64,000 bases of DNA from Gemmatimonadota bacterium (GTDB lineage Bacteria; Gemmatimonadota; Gemmatimonadetes; Gemmatimonadales; GWC2-71-9), in contig JADJOM010000003.1 of NCBI GenBank assembly GCA_016713785.1, forward strand, positions 2,561,501 to 2,625,500. The letters are read 5' to 3'. Of this stretch, positions 33,535 through 46,566 are shown one piece after another. The position numbers and the translations under genes were made by a program. Within the stretch, counting starts at the first letter, position 1, and the number at the start of each line of letters is the position of its first letter. The notes under the pieces are model-generated. The model was not told where the DNA came from, did no database searches, and saw nothing but the letters and a program-made list of their open reading frames with translations.

Positions 33535-35159
33535 CCGACGCCCTGAACGACGCGCTCGCCGAGCTGCGGCGCGAATACCTGTTCGACGCCCCTGGCCGCC
33601 TGGCCGAGCTGCGCAAGGACGTGGCGGCCTTCCGCGCCGGCGAGACCGACGCGGTCGCCTCGCTGGTCGGGCGGTTCCACCGCCTGGCGGGCTCCGGGGG
33701 TTCCTACGGCTTCCCCGAGATCGGCGAGATCGCCCGCGGGGGGGAGCGCTGGCTCACCACGGAGCAACCGGCGCCCACCGAGGTGAACGCGCGGCGGCTG
33801 GAGGAGCTGGTGGACCGGCTGGCCGCCGCGTTCGATGCGGCGGCGCGGGAGCTGGGCCTCCCGCCGCGCGGGCCGGCGGTGACCGAGTTCGGCTGGCGGG
33901 CGCTGGTGATCGGCCCGGAGCACCCGCTGCGGCAGGAGGTGTCCGCCGCGCTGGTGAACACCGGCTTCCTGGTGCGGACGGAGAGCGGCGCCGGCGAGCC
34001 GCGCGAGATCAAGCTCTCGGAGCGGCCCGACCTGCTGGTGGTGATCGAGCACCCGGCCGGCGCCGACGCCTTCGCGACGGCCACCGCGTGGGCCGGCGCC
34101 GGCCCGGTGCGGCCCCGCGCCATCGTCCTCGTGACCCAGCGCGACTCGGCCGACCGGGTGCGCGCGCTCGCCAGCGGGATCGACACCGTCATCCCGGCCG
34201 GCCGCGTGACGGTGGACCTCCCGACCTACGCCAAGACCCTGGCCCGCATCGGCAGCCCGCCGCCCCGGGTCCTGTTCGTGGAGGCGGACCCCGCGCAGAC
34301 GGAGCTCATCTGCGGCTGGCTGGAGCAGGCCAACGCCAAGGTGACCCACTGCGCGGACGGCCACGCGGCCCGGGAAGCCATGATCAAGGAAACCCCGGAC
34401 CTGATCCTGATGGACACGCGGCTGCCCGGGCTCGACGGCTTCTCGCTCGCCCGGCTGGTCCGGCAGGACTCGCGCTTCAGCCTCACGCCGATCGTGTTCC
34501 TGACCTCGAACGACACCGTGGCGGAGCAGATCGAGGCGCTCTCCGCCGGGGCCGACCACTTCCTGATCGAGCCGGTGGACCGGGAGCTGCTCACCCACCT
34601 GGTGGTGAACCGCGCGGAGCGGGGGCGGCGGCTGCGGGAGATGGTGCACCGTGACGGGCTCACCGGGCTGCTCAACCACGCCACGCTCATGGCCGAGCTG
34701 GAGCACGCCGTGGAGTACGCGCGGCGGCACGGCGAGACCTTCGCGTTCCTGATGATCGACGTCGATCACTTCAAGCGGGTCAACGACCGCTACGGGCACA
34801 TCGCGGGGGACCAGGTGCTGCTGCACGTGGCGCGGGTGTTCCAGACCACCGCGCGCGCCAGCGACCTGATCGGCCGCTACGGCGGGGAGGAGTTCGGGAT
34901 GATCCTGCGGCGCACCGACCGGGCGGGCGCGGGGATCCTGGCGCAGAAGCTCCGCCAGGCGCTCGCGGAGCAGCCGGCGCTGATCGCCGCGGGCGAATTG
35001 ATCCCGGTGCGCGTGTGCATCGGGATCGCGGCCTACCCCGATGATGCCGGCACCGCGGGCGAGCTGGCCCAGCTGGCCGACGCCGCGCTGTACCGCGCCA
35101 AGGCGGCCGGCCGCGACCGGATCGAGTACACCCGGGAGATTCGGGCCCAGTCGGCTTGA
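33531..35159 (+). CDS. Diguanylate cyclase with Hpt and degenerate receiver domains
   Basis: 542 residues. Residues 1-115: Hpt domain with the phosphoacceptor region FHRLAGSGGSYGF. Residues about 120-235: receiver-like region without the key Asp. Residues 243-360: receiver with LMDTRLPGLDGF carrying the phospho-Asp, but the N-terminal acidic pair is VEAD and the conserved Lys position reads FLIEPVD (Glu), so phosphotransfer may be altered. Residues 375-535: GGDEF domain with the active site GGEEF and an I-site RASD five residues before it, so product-inhibited c-di-GMP synthesis is likely. No transmembrane segment. Confidence 0.92.
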   Translation: MTDALNDALAELRREYLFDAPGRLAELRKDVAAFRAGETDAVASLVGRFHRLAGSGGSYGFPEIGEIARGGERWLTTEQPAPTEVNARRLEELVDRLAAAFDAAARELGLPPRGPAVTEFGWRALVIGPEHPLRQEVSAALVNTGFLVRTESGAGEPREIKLSERPDLLVVIEHPAGADAFATATAWAGAGPVRPRAIVLVTQRDSADRVRALASGIDTVIPAGRVTVDLPTYAKTLARIGSPPPRVLFVEADPAQTELICGWLEQANAKVTHCADGHAAREAMIKETPDLILMDTRLPGLDGFSLARLVRQDSRFSLTPIVFLTSNDTVAEQIEALSAGADHFLIEPVDRELLTHLVVNRAERGRRLREMVHRDGLTGLLNHATLMAELEHAVEYARRHGETFAFLMIDVDHFKRVNDRYGHIAGDQVLLHVARVFQTTARASDLIGRYGGEEFGMILRRTDRAGAGILAQKLRQALAEQPALIAAGELIPVRVCIGIAAYPDDAGTAGELAQLADAALYRAKAAGRDRIEYTREIRAQSA

Positions 35160-35713
35160 GTCACCGTGGCCCCGCCGCCCCTGACCGGCTGCTCGAGGCC
35201 GCGCTCCGGGAGTTCGCCGCGGCGGGCCGCGCCGGTGCCCGCACCCAGCGCATCGCCACCCTCGCTGGCGTCAACAAGCAGCTCATCCACTATTACTACC
35301 GGACCAAGGGCGGGCTCTACACCGCCGTCCTCGACCATGCCGCCCAGGCGGTGGCGGGCGCCCTGGCGCGGCTGCCGCTGGTGGGCCTCACCGCGGTGGA
35401 GCGGTTGCGGCGCCTGGTCCGGGGGCAGTTCGACTTCTTCCTGGCCCACCCCGACCACACCGCGGTGCTGGTGCAGGCCGACGACGCGGGCACCTGGGCC
35501 GACCAGGCGGTGCGCCCGGTGGTGGAGCTGCTGCGCGACGGCCAGGCCACCGGCTTCTTCCGCGATGACGTCGATGCCGAGGCCCATGCCCGACTGGCGC
35601 TGCTGCTGATGCTGGGCTATTTCGCGGTGCATCCCATCACCCGCCGCTGGGGCGATCCCCAGGCCTGGCGGGACCAGGCGGCAGAGCTGGTGGTGCGCGG
35701 CGCGAGCTGGTAG
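35156..35713 (+). CDS. TetR-family transcriptional regulator
   Basis: 185 residues starting at a TTG that overlaps the cyclase stop (TTGA). The DNA-binding domain is LLEAALREFAAAGRAGARTQ and IATLAGVNKQLIHYYYRTKGGLYTAVL, typical of TetR. The C-terminal ligand domain begins about residue 65 and includes LAHPDHTAVLVQADDAGTW. It forms an operon with TrmB and the diguanylate cyclase. Ligand unknown. Confidence 0.88.
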   Translation: MSHRGPAAPDRLLEAALREFAAAGRAGARTQRIATLAGVNKQLIHYYYRTKGGLYTAVLDHAAQAVAGALARLPLVGLTAVERLRRLVRGQFDFFLAHPDHTAVLVQADDAGTWADQAVRPVVELLRDGQATGFFRDDVDAEAHARLALLLMLGYFAVHPITRRWGDPQAWRDQAAELVVRGASW

Positions 35714-35777
35714 CTCGGCGGCTCGAGAGTCGCACACGTTGCGCGATACTCCTCCCCTCACCCCTCGGAGTCTCCTC

Positions 35778-36641
35778 ATGCGTTGGGTCCTCAGGATCGG
35801 CGCCGCCCTCGTGGCGCTGGTCGTGCTCGCGACGGGCACCCTCTGGCTGCTGAGCAACCGGGCGCTGGCGCGCCGGTACGACGTCACGGCGGCACCGATC
35901 ACCATCCCCACCGACTCCGCCGCGCTGGCGCGGGGGCGCCACCTCGCCACCGCCATCGGCAAGTGCGTGGACTGTCACGGGGAGAACCTGGGCGGCACCG
36001 TGATGGACATGGGGCCCTTCGGGACCTTCTCCCCGCCCAACCTCACCACCGGCCGGGGCGGCAGCCCGGCGCGCAGCGACGCCGAGTGGGTGCGCACCAT
36101 CCGGCATGGTGTCGGCGCGGGCGGGCGCCCGCTGGTGTTCATGCCGTCGTTGGCCTACCACCCCATGACCGAGGCCGACCTCGGCGCGCTCATCGCCTAC
36201 CTCAAGTCGGTCCCGCCGGTGGACACGGTGCTGCCGCCCACCCGGCTCGGCCCGATCGCGCGGCTGGTGCTGGCCCGGACGCCGGAGAAGCTCCTGGCCG
36301 CGTCGGCGATCGATCATGCCGCACCGTTCCCCGACGCCATCCCCGCCGGGCCCACCGCGGAGTACGGCCGGTACCTGACGGAGATCGGTGGCTGTACCTC
36401 CTGCCATGGGGCGGACCTCAAGGGCGGCATCCACGAGGGCCCGCCCGAGGTCCCCGCCTCCGCCGACCTGACGCCGGCGGGGAAGATGGGAAGCTGGAGC
36501 GAGGAGGATTTCCGGAAGGCGCTGCGGGAGGGGGTGCGGCCCGACGGGAGCGTGATCAACCCGTTCATGCCCTGGCGCCTGACCCGGCTCATGACCGACG
36601 AGGAGATCAGCGCGGTGTGGGCGTACCTGAAGACGCGGTAG
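35778..36641 (+). CDS. Membrane-anchored diheme cytochrome c
   Basis: 287-residue protein with an N-terminal membrane anchor (LRIGAALVALVVLATGTLWLL) and two cytochrome c domains. The heme sites are CVDCH (in GKCVDCHGENLGG) and CTSCH (in GGCTSCHGADLKGG); axial Met candidates are in FMPSLAYHPM and NPFMPWRL. The architecture resembles the cytochrome subunits of quinoprotein or aldehyde dehydrogenases. The adjacent genes give no partner, so its redox partner is unknown. It converges on lon. Confidence 0.88.
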   Translation: MRWVLRIGAALVALVVLATGTLWLLSNRALARRYDVTAAPITIPTDSAALARGRHLATAIGKCVDCHGENLGGTVMDMGPFGTFSPPNLTTGRGGSPARSDAEWVRTIRHGVGAGGRPLVFMPSLAYHPMTEADLGALIAYLKSVPPVDTVLPPTRLGPIARLVLARTPEKLLAASAIDHAAPFPDAIPAGPTAEYGRYLTEIGGCTSCHGADLKGGIHEGPPEVPASADLTPAGKMGSWSEEDFRKALREGVRPDGSVINPFMPWRLTRLMTDEEISAVWAYLKTR

Positions 36642-36714
36642 GACGGTAAGGGCGGTAAGGGCGGTAAAGGCGGCAAAGGCGGTACCGCCCTTACCGCCTC
36701 TACCGCCTTTACCG
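36642..36714 (+). terminator. Period-9 GGCGGTAAG repeat forming a two-way terminator
   Basis: Immediately after the cytochrome stop there are five 9-base units (GACGGTAAG, GGCGGTAAG, GGCGGTAAA, GGCGGCAAA, GGCGGTACC) followed by their inverted copies ending at the lon stop. The centre GGCGGTACCGCC is palindromic and the arms pair with few mismatches, so it can end transcription from both convergent genes. Confidence 0.65.
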
Positions 36715-39252
<2,538 letters not shown>

Positions 39253-39504
39253 GGCGGTACACTCCGGTTCGGCTGGCGAAATGGCAGAGGGGCCAGCGTG
39301 TGGCGCTACTGGGTGCACCGGACATGCCACTCGCGGCGGGCCCGGGGCGCGGCGTCCCTCCCGAGGGGAAGATGGGGGAGTGCGACCCGCCGCGCTCGGG
39401 AGCGCGTCCCGAATCGAAACACGGGCGGCTGCCACTTCGTCCGGGGGTCGCAGCCCGACTGCCGTTCTGTCGGGACGGTCAGCGGGGCCGGGACAGGACC
39501 CTCC

Positions 39505-39533
39505 TTGTCCCCCCCGTCCGAGGTCGCTAAATC
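39505..39533 (+). promoter_or_regulatory. Sigma70-like promoter of the Ser/Thr kinase gene
   Basis: TTGTCC at 39505-39510, 17-base spacer, TAAATC at 39528-39533, about 23 bases before ATG 39557. The remaining part of the roughly 300-bp divergent region 39253-39504 shows no gene; lon must be transcribed from it in the other direction but I see no clear consensus there. Confidence 0.5.
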
Positions 39534-39556
39534 TATGACGCTTCTCCGGATAACCG

Positions 39557-41485
<1,929 letters not shown>

Positions 41486-41569
41486 CCTCGGCCCGGCCCC
41501 CCCTGGTCAAGCGCACGGGCGAGGGGGCGTCCGACCCATCCAGCACCGCACCGGATCCCGTCCGGCCCC

Positions 41570-42313
41570 ATGCCTAGCACCCCCCACGCGATCGGCTCGT
41601 CGGGCTGGCTGCACCTGGCCGTCTTCGGGGTCGTCCTGCCCTGGCTCGCCACCCGCAGCGCCCGGGCCCTGCCTTCGGTATCGCAGCGCCCCCGCAAGGG
41701 CCACTTTCGTTCCGTGCTCGTGGTGCAGGGCGTAGCGCTGCTCATCTCGCTCCGGGTGGCGGCGGTGGAGGGCATCGCGCTGTTCCCGCGCACCGTCCCG
41801 CCCCCCTTGGCCCTGGGACTCGGCGCGGTGATGGTGGTGGGCTGCACCGTGGCGCTGCGGCCCCGGTGGCGGGAGGCGGTGGCGCGGCGGGAGCCCCGGG
41901 TGCACTTCGTGATGCCGCGGGATGCCGGGGAGCGGCGGCTGTGGGTGGGGGTGTCGCTGGCGGCGGCGGTCAGCGAGGAGGTCACCTATCGCGGCGTGAT
42001 GTACGCGCTGCTGCTGCGACTCACCCACGATCCACTCACCGCGGCGGTGGCCACCGCCGCGCTGTTCGGCGCCGCGCACGCGGTGCAGGGCGCACGCGGC
42101 GTGCTCGCCATCGGGGCGATCTCGCTCGGGCTGCAGGGGCTGGTGCTGCTGGCGGGCTCGCTGTACGTGGCGATGGCGGTGCACCTGCTCTACGACCTCA
42201 TCGCCGGCTTCGCGTATGGCCGGCTCGGGGAGGAACTGGGCTACCCGGTGGACGGCATCCCGCCCCGGGACGCACACGGGGCCGGCCCGGAGGCCGGCCC
42301 CGCGTCGCGCTGA
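41570..42313 (+). CDS. CPBP-family intramembrane metalloprotease
   Basis: 247-residue multi-pass membrane protein of the CAAX protease/bacteriocin-processing family (CPBP, Abi). Catalytic motifs are EEVTYRGV (Glu-Glu), FGAAHAVQG (His) and HLLYDLIAG (His, Asp), all retained. About six membrane helices are visible. Family members cleave membrane or prenylated substrates or act in immunity; the substrate cannot be told here. It follows the kinase gene after 84 bases and may share its transcript. Confidence 0.88.
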   Translation: MPSTPHAIGSSGWLHLAVFGVVLPWLATRSARALPSVSQRPRKGHFRSVLVVQGVALLISLRVAAVEGIALFPRTVPPPLALGLGAVMVVGCTVALRPRWREAVARREPRVHFVMPRDAGERRLWVGVSLAAAVSEEVTYRGVMYALLLRLTHDPLTAAVATAALFGAAHAVQGARGVLAIGAISLGLQGLVLLAGSLYVAMAVHLLYDLIAGFAYGRLGEELGYPVDGIPPRDAHGAGPEAGPASR

Positions 42314-42329
42314 GGGGCACCCACCGCCC

Positions 42330-44456
42330 CTAGTACGCCGCCAGCTCCGCCATCGCGGCGCGGAGGTGGTGCACCTGCGGCAGGATCACGTCCTCGAGCT
42401 CGGGGGCGTAGGCCACGAAGGTGTCGGTGGCGGCGAGCCGCCGGACCGGCGCGTCGAGCCACTCGAACGCCTCGTCGGCGATGCGCGCCGCGATCTCCGA
42501 CCCGTAGCCCCACGACAGCGAATCCTCGTACGCCACCAGCACCCGGCTGGTCTTCCGGACCGAGGCGTAGATGGCCTCCCAGTCCACCGGCGAGAGCGAG
42601 CGCAGGTCGATCACCTCGACCGACGTGCCGGTGCTCTCCTCCAGCTCCTTGGCCGCCACCAGGGCGCGCTGCACCACCGCGCCGTAGGTGATGACCGTCA
42701 GGTCGCTCCCCTCGCGCACCGTGCGCGCCTTGCCGAAGGGGATCATGAAGTCGGGGCCCGGGTTCTGGGCCTTGTTGTAGGTCTGGCGGTAGAGGTGCTT
42801 GTGCTCCAGCACCAGCACCGGGTCCTCGCAGCGGATGGCGGTGCGCAGCAGGCCGTTGGCGTCGAGCGCGGTGGACGGGCACACCACGCGGAGGCCCGGC
42901 ACGCCGGTGAACACGGCGGCGCCGGTCTGCGAGTGGTAGACCGCCCCGCCCTTGAGGTAGCCGCCGTACGTCACCCGCACCACCACCGGGCAGGCGAAGG
43001 CGTTGTTGGAGCGCCAGCGCATCAGGGCGAGCTCGTTGCGCAGCTGCATGTACGCCGGCCAGATGTAGTCGAAGAACTGGATCTCGACCACCGGCTTGAT
43101 GCCGCGGGTGGCCAGCCCGATGGCGCGTCCCACGATGTTGGCCTCGGCCAGCGGGCTGTTGTACACTCGGTCGCCACCGAAGGCGCGCTGCAGCCCCCAG
43201 GTCACCTTGAAGACCCCGCCCTTGCCCTTCACCTGCTCCAGGACCTCCTCCCGGCTCGCGTCGGCCACGTCCTCGCCGAAGACCACGATGCGCGGGTCGC
43301 GCGCCATCTCGTCCTTCATGCAGGCGTTGAGCAGGTCCACCATCGTGGTCGGGTCGCCGGTGAAGCGCGGCGCGTCCTCGGTGTCGAACGCCGCCGCGGT
43401 GGGGTCCACCGTCGGGGAGTACACGAAGTCGTAGATCGTGTCGGTGGCGGGCTGCGGCGCGGCGAGCGCCGTCTCGGTGGCGACGGTGAGCTCCTCCTCC
43501 ACCTCCGCCTTGATGGCCTCGATCTCCGCCGCGGTGGCGATGCCCCGCTCCACCAGCGCCAGCGGGAAGCGGGTCACCGGGTCGCGCTCGGCGTCGGCCT
43601 GGCGCTCGGACGCGGGACGGTAGAGCACCTCGTCGTCGGAGAGCGAGTGGCTGTAGGGCCGGATCACGTGCGCGTGCACCAGCGCCGGCCCCTTCCGGGC
43701 CCGGCAGTAGTCCACCGCCTTCTGCAGCACCTCGAACGACGCCACCGGGTCGCAGCCATCGACCTCCTGGATGTAGAGCCCCGGGAAGCCGGTCACGAGC
43801 TTCGAGATGGAGCCGCCGGGGGTGTTCACCTCCACCGGCACCGAGATGGCGTAGCCGTTGTCCTCGATCACGAAGACCACCGGCAGCCGGAGGTTGCTGG
43901 CGCTGCTGATCGCCTCCCAGAACTCGCCCTCGCTCGTGGTGCCGTCGCCCGAGGAGACGAACACCACCTCGTCGCCGTGGGGGCCGGTCACGCCATCGGC
44001 CATGCCCTGCACCTTCGAGTAGCGCAGCCACGCCTCGGCGCAGCCGACCGCCTGCAGGAACTGCGTGCCGGTGGGGCTCGAGGCGCTGACGATGTTCAGG
44101 TCCTTGTGCCCGAAGTGCGAGGGCATCTGCCGCCCGCCGGAGTTCGGGTCGTCGGCCGCCGCCACCGCCGAGAAGAGCATCTCGGTGGCGGTCATCCCGA
44201 GGCCGAGGCAGAGGGCGCGGTCGCGATAGTAGGTGTAGAACCAGTCGTAGCCGGGCTTGAACACCTTCGCGGCCGCGGCGAGCAGCGCCTCGTGCCCCGC
44301 GCCGGAGATCTGGAAGAAGATCTTGTTCTGGCGCTTGAGCTGGATCTCGCGATCGTCAATGCGGCGGGACAGCAGGATGATGCGGTAGAGGTCGAGCAGA
44401 TCGGCCTTGGCGAGCGTTCGGGCCGTCTTCGGGGCGCTGCGGGTGCGGGAGGCCAT
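42330..44456 (-). CDS. 2-oxoacid dehydrogenase E1, alpha and beta fused
   Basis: 708 residues, E1 alpha and E1 beta in one chain. The alpha part (about 1-330) has the thiamine diphosphate motif GDGTTSEGEFWEA...EDNGYAIS; the beta part (about 365-700) has VVFGEDVADASREEV, GTSVEVIDLRSLSPVDW and YEDSLSWGYG. Its closest type is the branched-chain 2-oxoisovalerate dehydrogenase, which usually has separate subunits; fusion is known in Bacteroidetes-like and some other bacteria. E2 and E3 subunits are not in the window. It may feed propionyl- or branched-chain acyl-CoA formation; pyruvate is a possible alternative substrate. Confidence 0.9.
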   Translation of the reverse strand: MASRTRSAPKTARTLAKADLLDLYRIILLSRRIDDREIQLKRQNKIFFQISGAGHEALLAAAAKVFKPGYDWFYTYYRDRALCLGLGMTATEMLFSAVAAADDPNSGGRQMPSHFGHKDLNIVSASSPTGTQFLQAVGCAEAWLRYSKVQGMADGVTGPHGDEVVFVSSGDGTTSEGEFWEAISSASNLRLPVVFVIEDNGYAISVPVEVNTPGGSISKLVTGFPGLYIQEVDGCDPVASFEVLQKAVDYCRARKGPALVHAHVIRPYSHSLSDDEVLYRPASERQADAERDPVTRFPLALVERGIATAAEIEAIKAEVEEELTVATETALAAPQPATDTIYDFVYSPTVDPTAAAFDTEDAPRFTGDPTTMVDLLNACMKDEMARDPRIVVFGEDVADASREEVLEQVKGKGGVFKVTWGLQRAFGGDRVYNSPLAEANIVGRAIGLATRGIKPVVEIQFFDYIWPAYMQLRNELALMRWRSNNAFACPVVVRVTYGGYLKGGAVYHSQTGAAVFTGVPGLRVVCPSTALDANGLLRTAIRCEDPVLVLEHKHLYRQTYNKAQNPGPDFMIPFGKARTVREGSDLTVITYGAVVQRALVAAKELEESTGTSVEVIDLRSLSPVDWEAIYASVRKTSRVLVAYEDSLSWGYGSEIAARIADEAFEWLDAPVRRLAATDTFVAYAPELEDVILPQVHHLRAAMAELAAY

Positions 44457-44511
44457 GGGCCAAAGATCGTGTCCGGGGGGGCCCGGCGGTAGGGCCGGGC
44501 CCGTTCACGGC

Positions 44512-44919
44512 TCATGCGCCGCCCGAGCCGCGCGGCCGTGGCGCCGGCGGCGCGGTCAGCCCCACGATGCCGAGCCCGCCGATGAGCACCACGCTGTACT
44601 CCATCCCGTTCCGCCCGCCCCCCACCACGAACCAGCCCTCGGGCCAGTGCACCATGACGATGCCCAGCAGCAGCTGGAGCGCAAACCAGGCCGCCAGCGG
44701 ACGGACCAGGCGGCCGGACATCAGCGCGAGCCCCCCCAGCACCTCGATGGCGGTCAGCAGGCCGGCCGCCAGGGGTCCGAAGGGCACGCCCTGCTCCGCC
44801 AGCCAGCCGCCGAAGGGCACCACCCCACCCGCCAGGGTACGGTAGCTGCCGTGGATGACGAGCTGGGTGGCCACAAGGACGCGCAGGGCGGTCAGCCCGG
44901 TGCGGTCGGACAGCTGCAT
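44512..44919 (-). CDS. Small DoxX-like membrane protein
   Basis: 135 residues with four transmembrane helices: ALRVLVATQLVIHGSYRTLA, LLTAIEVLGGLALMSGRLV, LAAWFALQLLLGIVMVHWP, and SVVLIGGLGIVGLTA. The motifs VIHGSYR and WPEGWFV...NGMEYS are typical of small DoxX proteins. Function not assigned. It lies between two genes of the same strand and is unlike the longer DoxX gene at 22615-23163. Confidence 0.8.
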   Translation of the reverse strand: MQLSDRTGLTALRVLVATQLVIHGSYRTLAGGVVPFGGWLAEQGVPFGPLAAGLLTAIEVLGGLALMSGRLVRPLAAWFALQLLLGIVMVHWPEGWFVVGGGRNGMEYSVVLIGGLGIVGLTAPPAPRPRGSGGA

Positions 44920-44983
44920 GGATGGCTCCGCGGGAGGGGTGCGCCACCTACGGGACCAGGCCCGGCGGGGTTCCGCCGGGAGG

Positions 44984-46558
44984 TCAGTGACTGGTCAGGA
45001 GCCGCGGCAGCTGGTCCCAGTAGCCCATCGCGGTGGCGAGGCCCGCGTCGCTGCGCAGCCAGAGCTCGTCCGCCACCTCCGGCCCCCAGCGCACCTCCGC
45101 GGCACGATACGCCAGCACCCGGCCGATCCGCGCCCGGATCGCCTCGTCCGGTGGGCGGGTCATCTGGAGGCGCGCCGTGACCCGGGCCAGCAAGGGCTCG
45201 ACCAGCCGGGTCTGCCATTCGGCCGGCGCGGCCAGCCACGCCTGGCGGCCGGCGGGCTCCCTGGGCAGCAGCGCCGCCACGCTGTCACTGACCGCCTCGA
45301 TCCAGCCGCTGTCGGCGGCGGTGCTGAACCAGGCCGGGATGCGAACGCCCTCCGGCAGCGTCACGTCGGGGGCGATCCCCCCGCCGCCGCGCACCTCGCG
45401 GCCGTTGCCGGTGCGGAACACCGCGAGGGTATCCTGGCCGGCCCCGGCCGTGCCGGCGAAATCGTAGTACTGCTCCGCCTTCATGCCATGATAGGCCCGC
45501 TGGATGATGCGCCCGCTGGGCGTCACCACCCGCCCCACGACGAGCATCACCATGTCGCCCTGCGGCGGGATCTCCAGCGGATACATGATCAGCGCCTTGC
45601 CGAAGCTGCGCCGGCCGATCACCAGCGCCCGGTCGTGGTCCTGCAGCGAGCCCACCAGCGCCTCGGAGGCGCTGGCGCTGCCCTCGTCGACCAGGGCGAT
45701 GAGCGGCAGGTCGCGGAACGGCCCGTCGCGGGTCGTAAGCACCTGGTCGGTCATCACCCGCCGCCGCCCCACGGTGCGGAACACCAGCGTCCCCTTGGGC
45801 AGGAAGAGCCCGGCCACGTCCGAGGCCCCCACCACGGCGCCGCCGGGATTGCCGCGGAGGTCGAGGATGACCCGCCGGGCCCCCTTGCCCTTGAGGTCCT
45901 TGATGGCGCGCTCGGTCTCGTCACCCGCCTTGACGAAGAACTCGGCCAGCCGCACGTACCCGGTGGTGGCGTCGAGCAGGTAGCTGCCCACCACCGACCG
46001 GGGCTGGATGAAGTCGTACTTGAGCGTGACCGCCACGCTCTCGGGCTCGAACCGCGAGCCGCGCTCCAGCAGCAGGCGGACCTTGCTGCCCTTCTCGCCC
46101 AGCAGGCGGAGCCCCGCGTCCGCGGGCGACAGCCCGGCCACCGAGGTGTCGTTGATGGTGATGAGCCGGTCGCCGGGGGCGATGCTCTTCCGCGCGGCGG
46201 GGCCGCCGGGGTAGACGGTCACCACCACCAGCTGGGCGTCGACCTCGTCGAAGGTGATGCCGAGGCCGGCCAGCAGGCCGGCCTGGTAGGCCATCTCACG
46301 CTCGCCATCGGCGTGGCGGAGGAAGCGGCTGTGCGGGTCGAGGGAGCCCAGCACGCCGTCGATGGCCGCCCGCACCAGCTGGGCGTAGCTCACCGAGTCG
46401 ACGTAGTTGATCCGGATCTGGTTGAGCAGGCTGGAGAAGGTCTGCAGCTGCTCGTAGGAGGCGCCCTGCGCCCGGGCCGGCGCGGGGAGCAGCAGCGCCG
46501 CCGCCAGGAGCAGGGAGGCCCGGCGGGCGGCGGGTCGGGACAGCCGGAGATGGGGCAC
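44984..46558 (-). CDS. S41-family C-terminal processing peptidase with PDZ domain
   Basis: 524-residue exported serine protease. The signal peptide ends APARAQ. A PDZ domain occupies about 95-175 (LAGLGITFDEVDAQLVVVTV, GDRLITINDTSVAGLSP), and the S41 core follows with the catalytic Ser in DEGSASASEAL and the general-base Lys in RRSFGKALIM. A C-terminal 130 residues (after APDVTLPEG) contain no family motif and may interact with the neighbouring TPR proteins. CtpA-like proteins trim C-termini in the periplasm. The two TPR genes directly upstream are probably in the same operon. Confidence 0.9.
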   Translation of the reverse strand: MPHLRLSRPAARRASLLLAAALLLPAPARAQGASYEQLQTFSSLLNQIRINYVDSVSYAQLVRAAIDGVLGSLDPHSRFLRHADGEREMAYQAGLLAGLGITFDEVDAQLVVVTVYPGGPAARKSIAPGDRLITINDTSVAGLSPADAGLRLLGEKGSKVRLLLERGSRFEPESVAVTLKYDFIQPRSVVGSYLLDATTGYVRLAEFFVKAGDETERAIKDLKGKGARRVILDLRGNPGGAVVGASDVAGLFLPKGTLVFRTVGRRRVMTDQVLTTRDGPFRDLPLIALVDEGSASASEALVGSLQDHDRALVIGRRSFGKALIMYPLEIPPQGDMVMLVVGRVVTPSGRIIQRAYHGMKAEQYYDFAGTAGAGQDTLAVFRTGNGREVRGGGGIAPDVTLPEGVRIPAWFSTAADSGWIEAVSDSVAALLPREPAGRQAWLAAPAEWQTRLVEPLLARVTARLQMTRPPDEAIRARIGRVLAYRAAEVRWGPEVADELWLRSDAGLATAMGYWDQLPRLLTSH

Positions 46559-46566
46559 CGGGGCTC

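Noticed and set aside
36642..36714. CRISPR array or origin-like iterons
   Set aside because: The units are only 8-9 bases without spacers, and the structure is a terminator-like inverted repeat.
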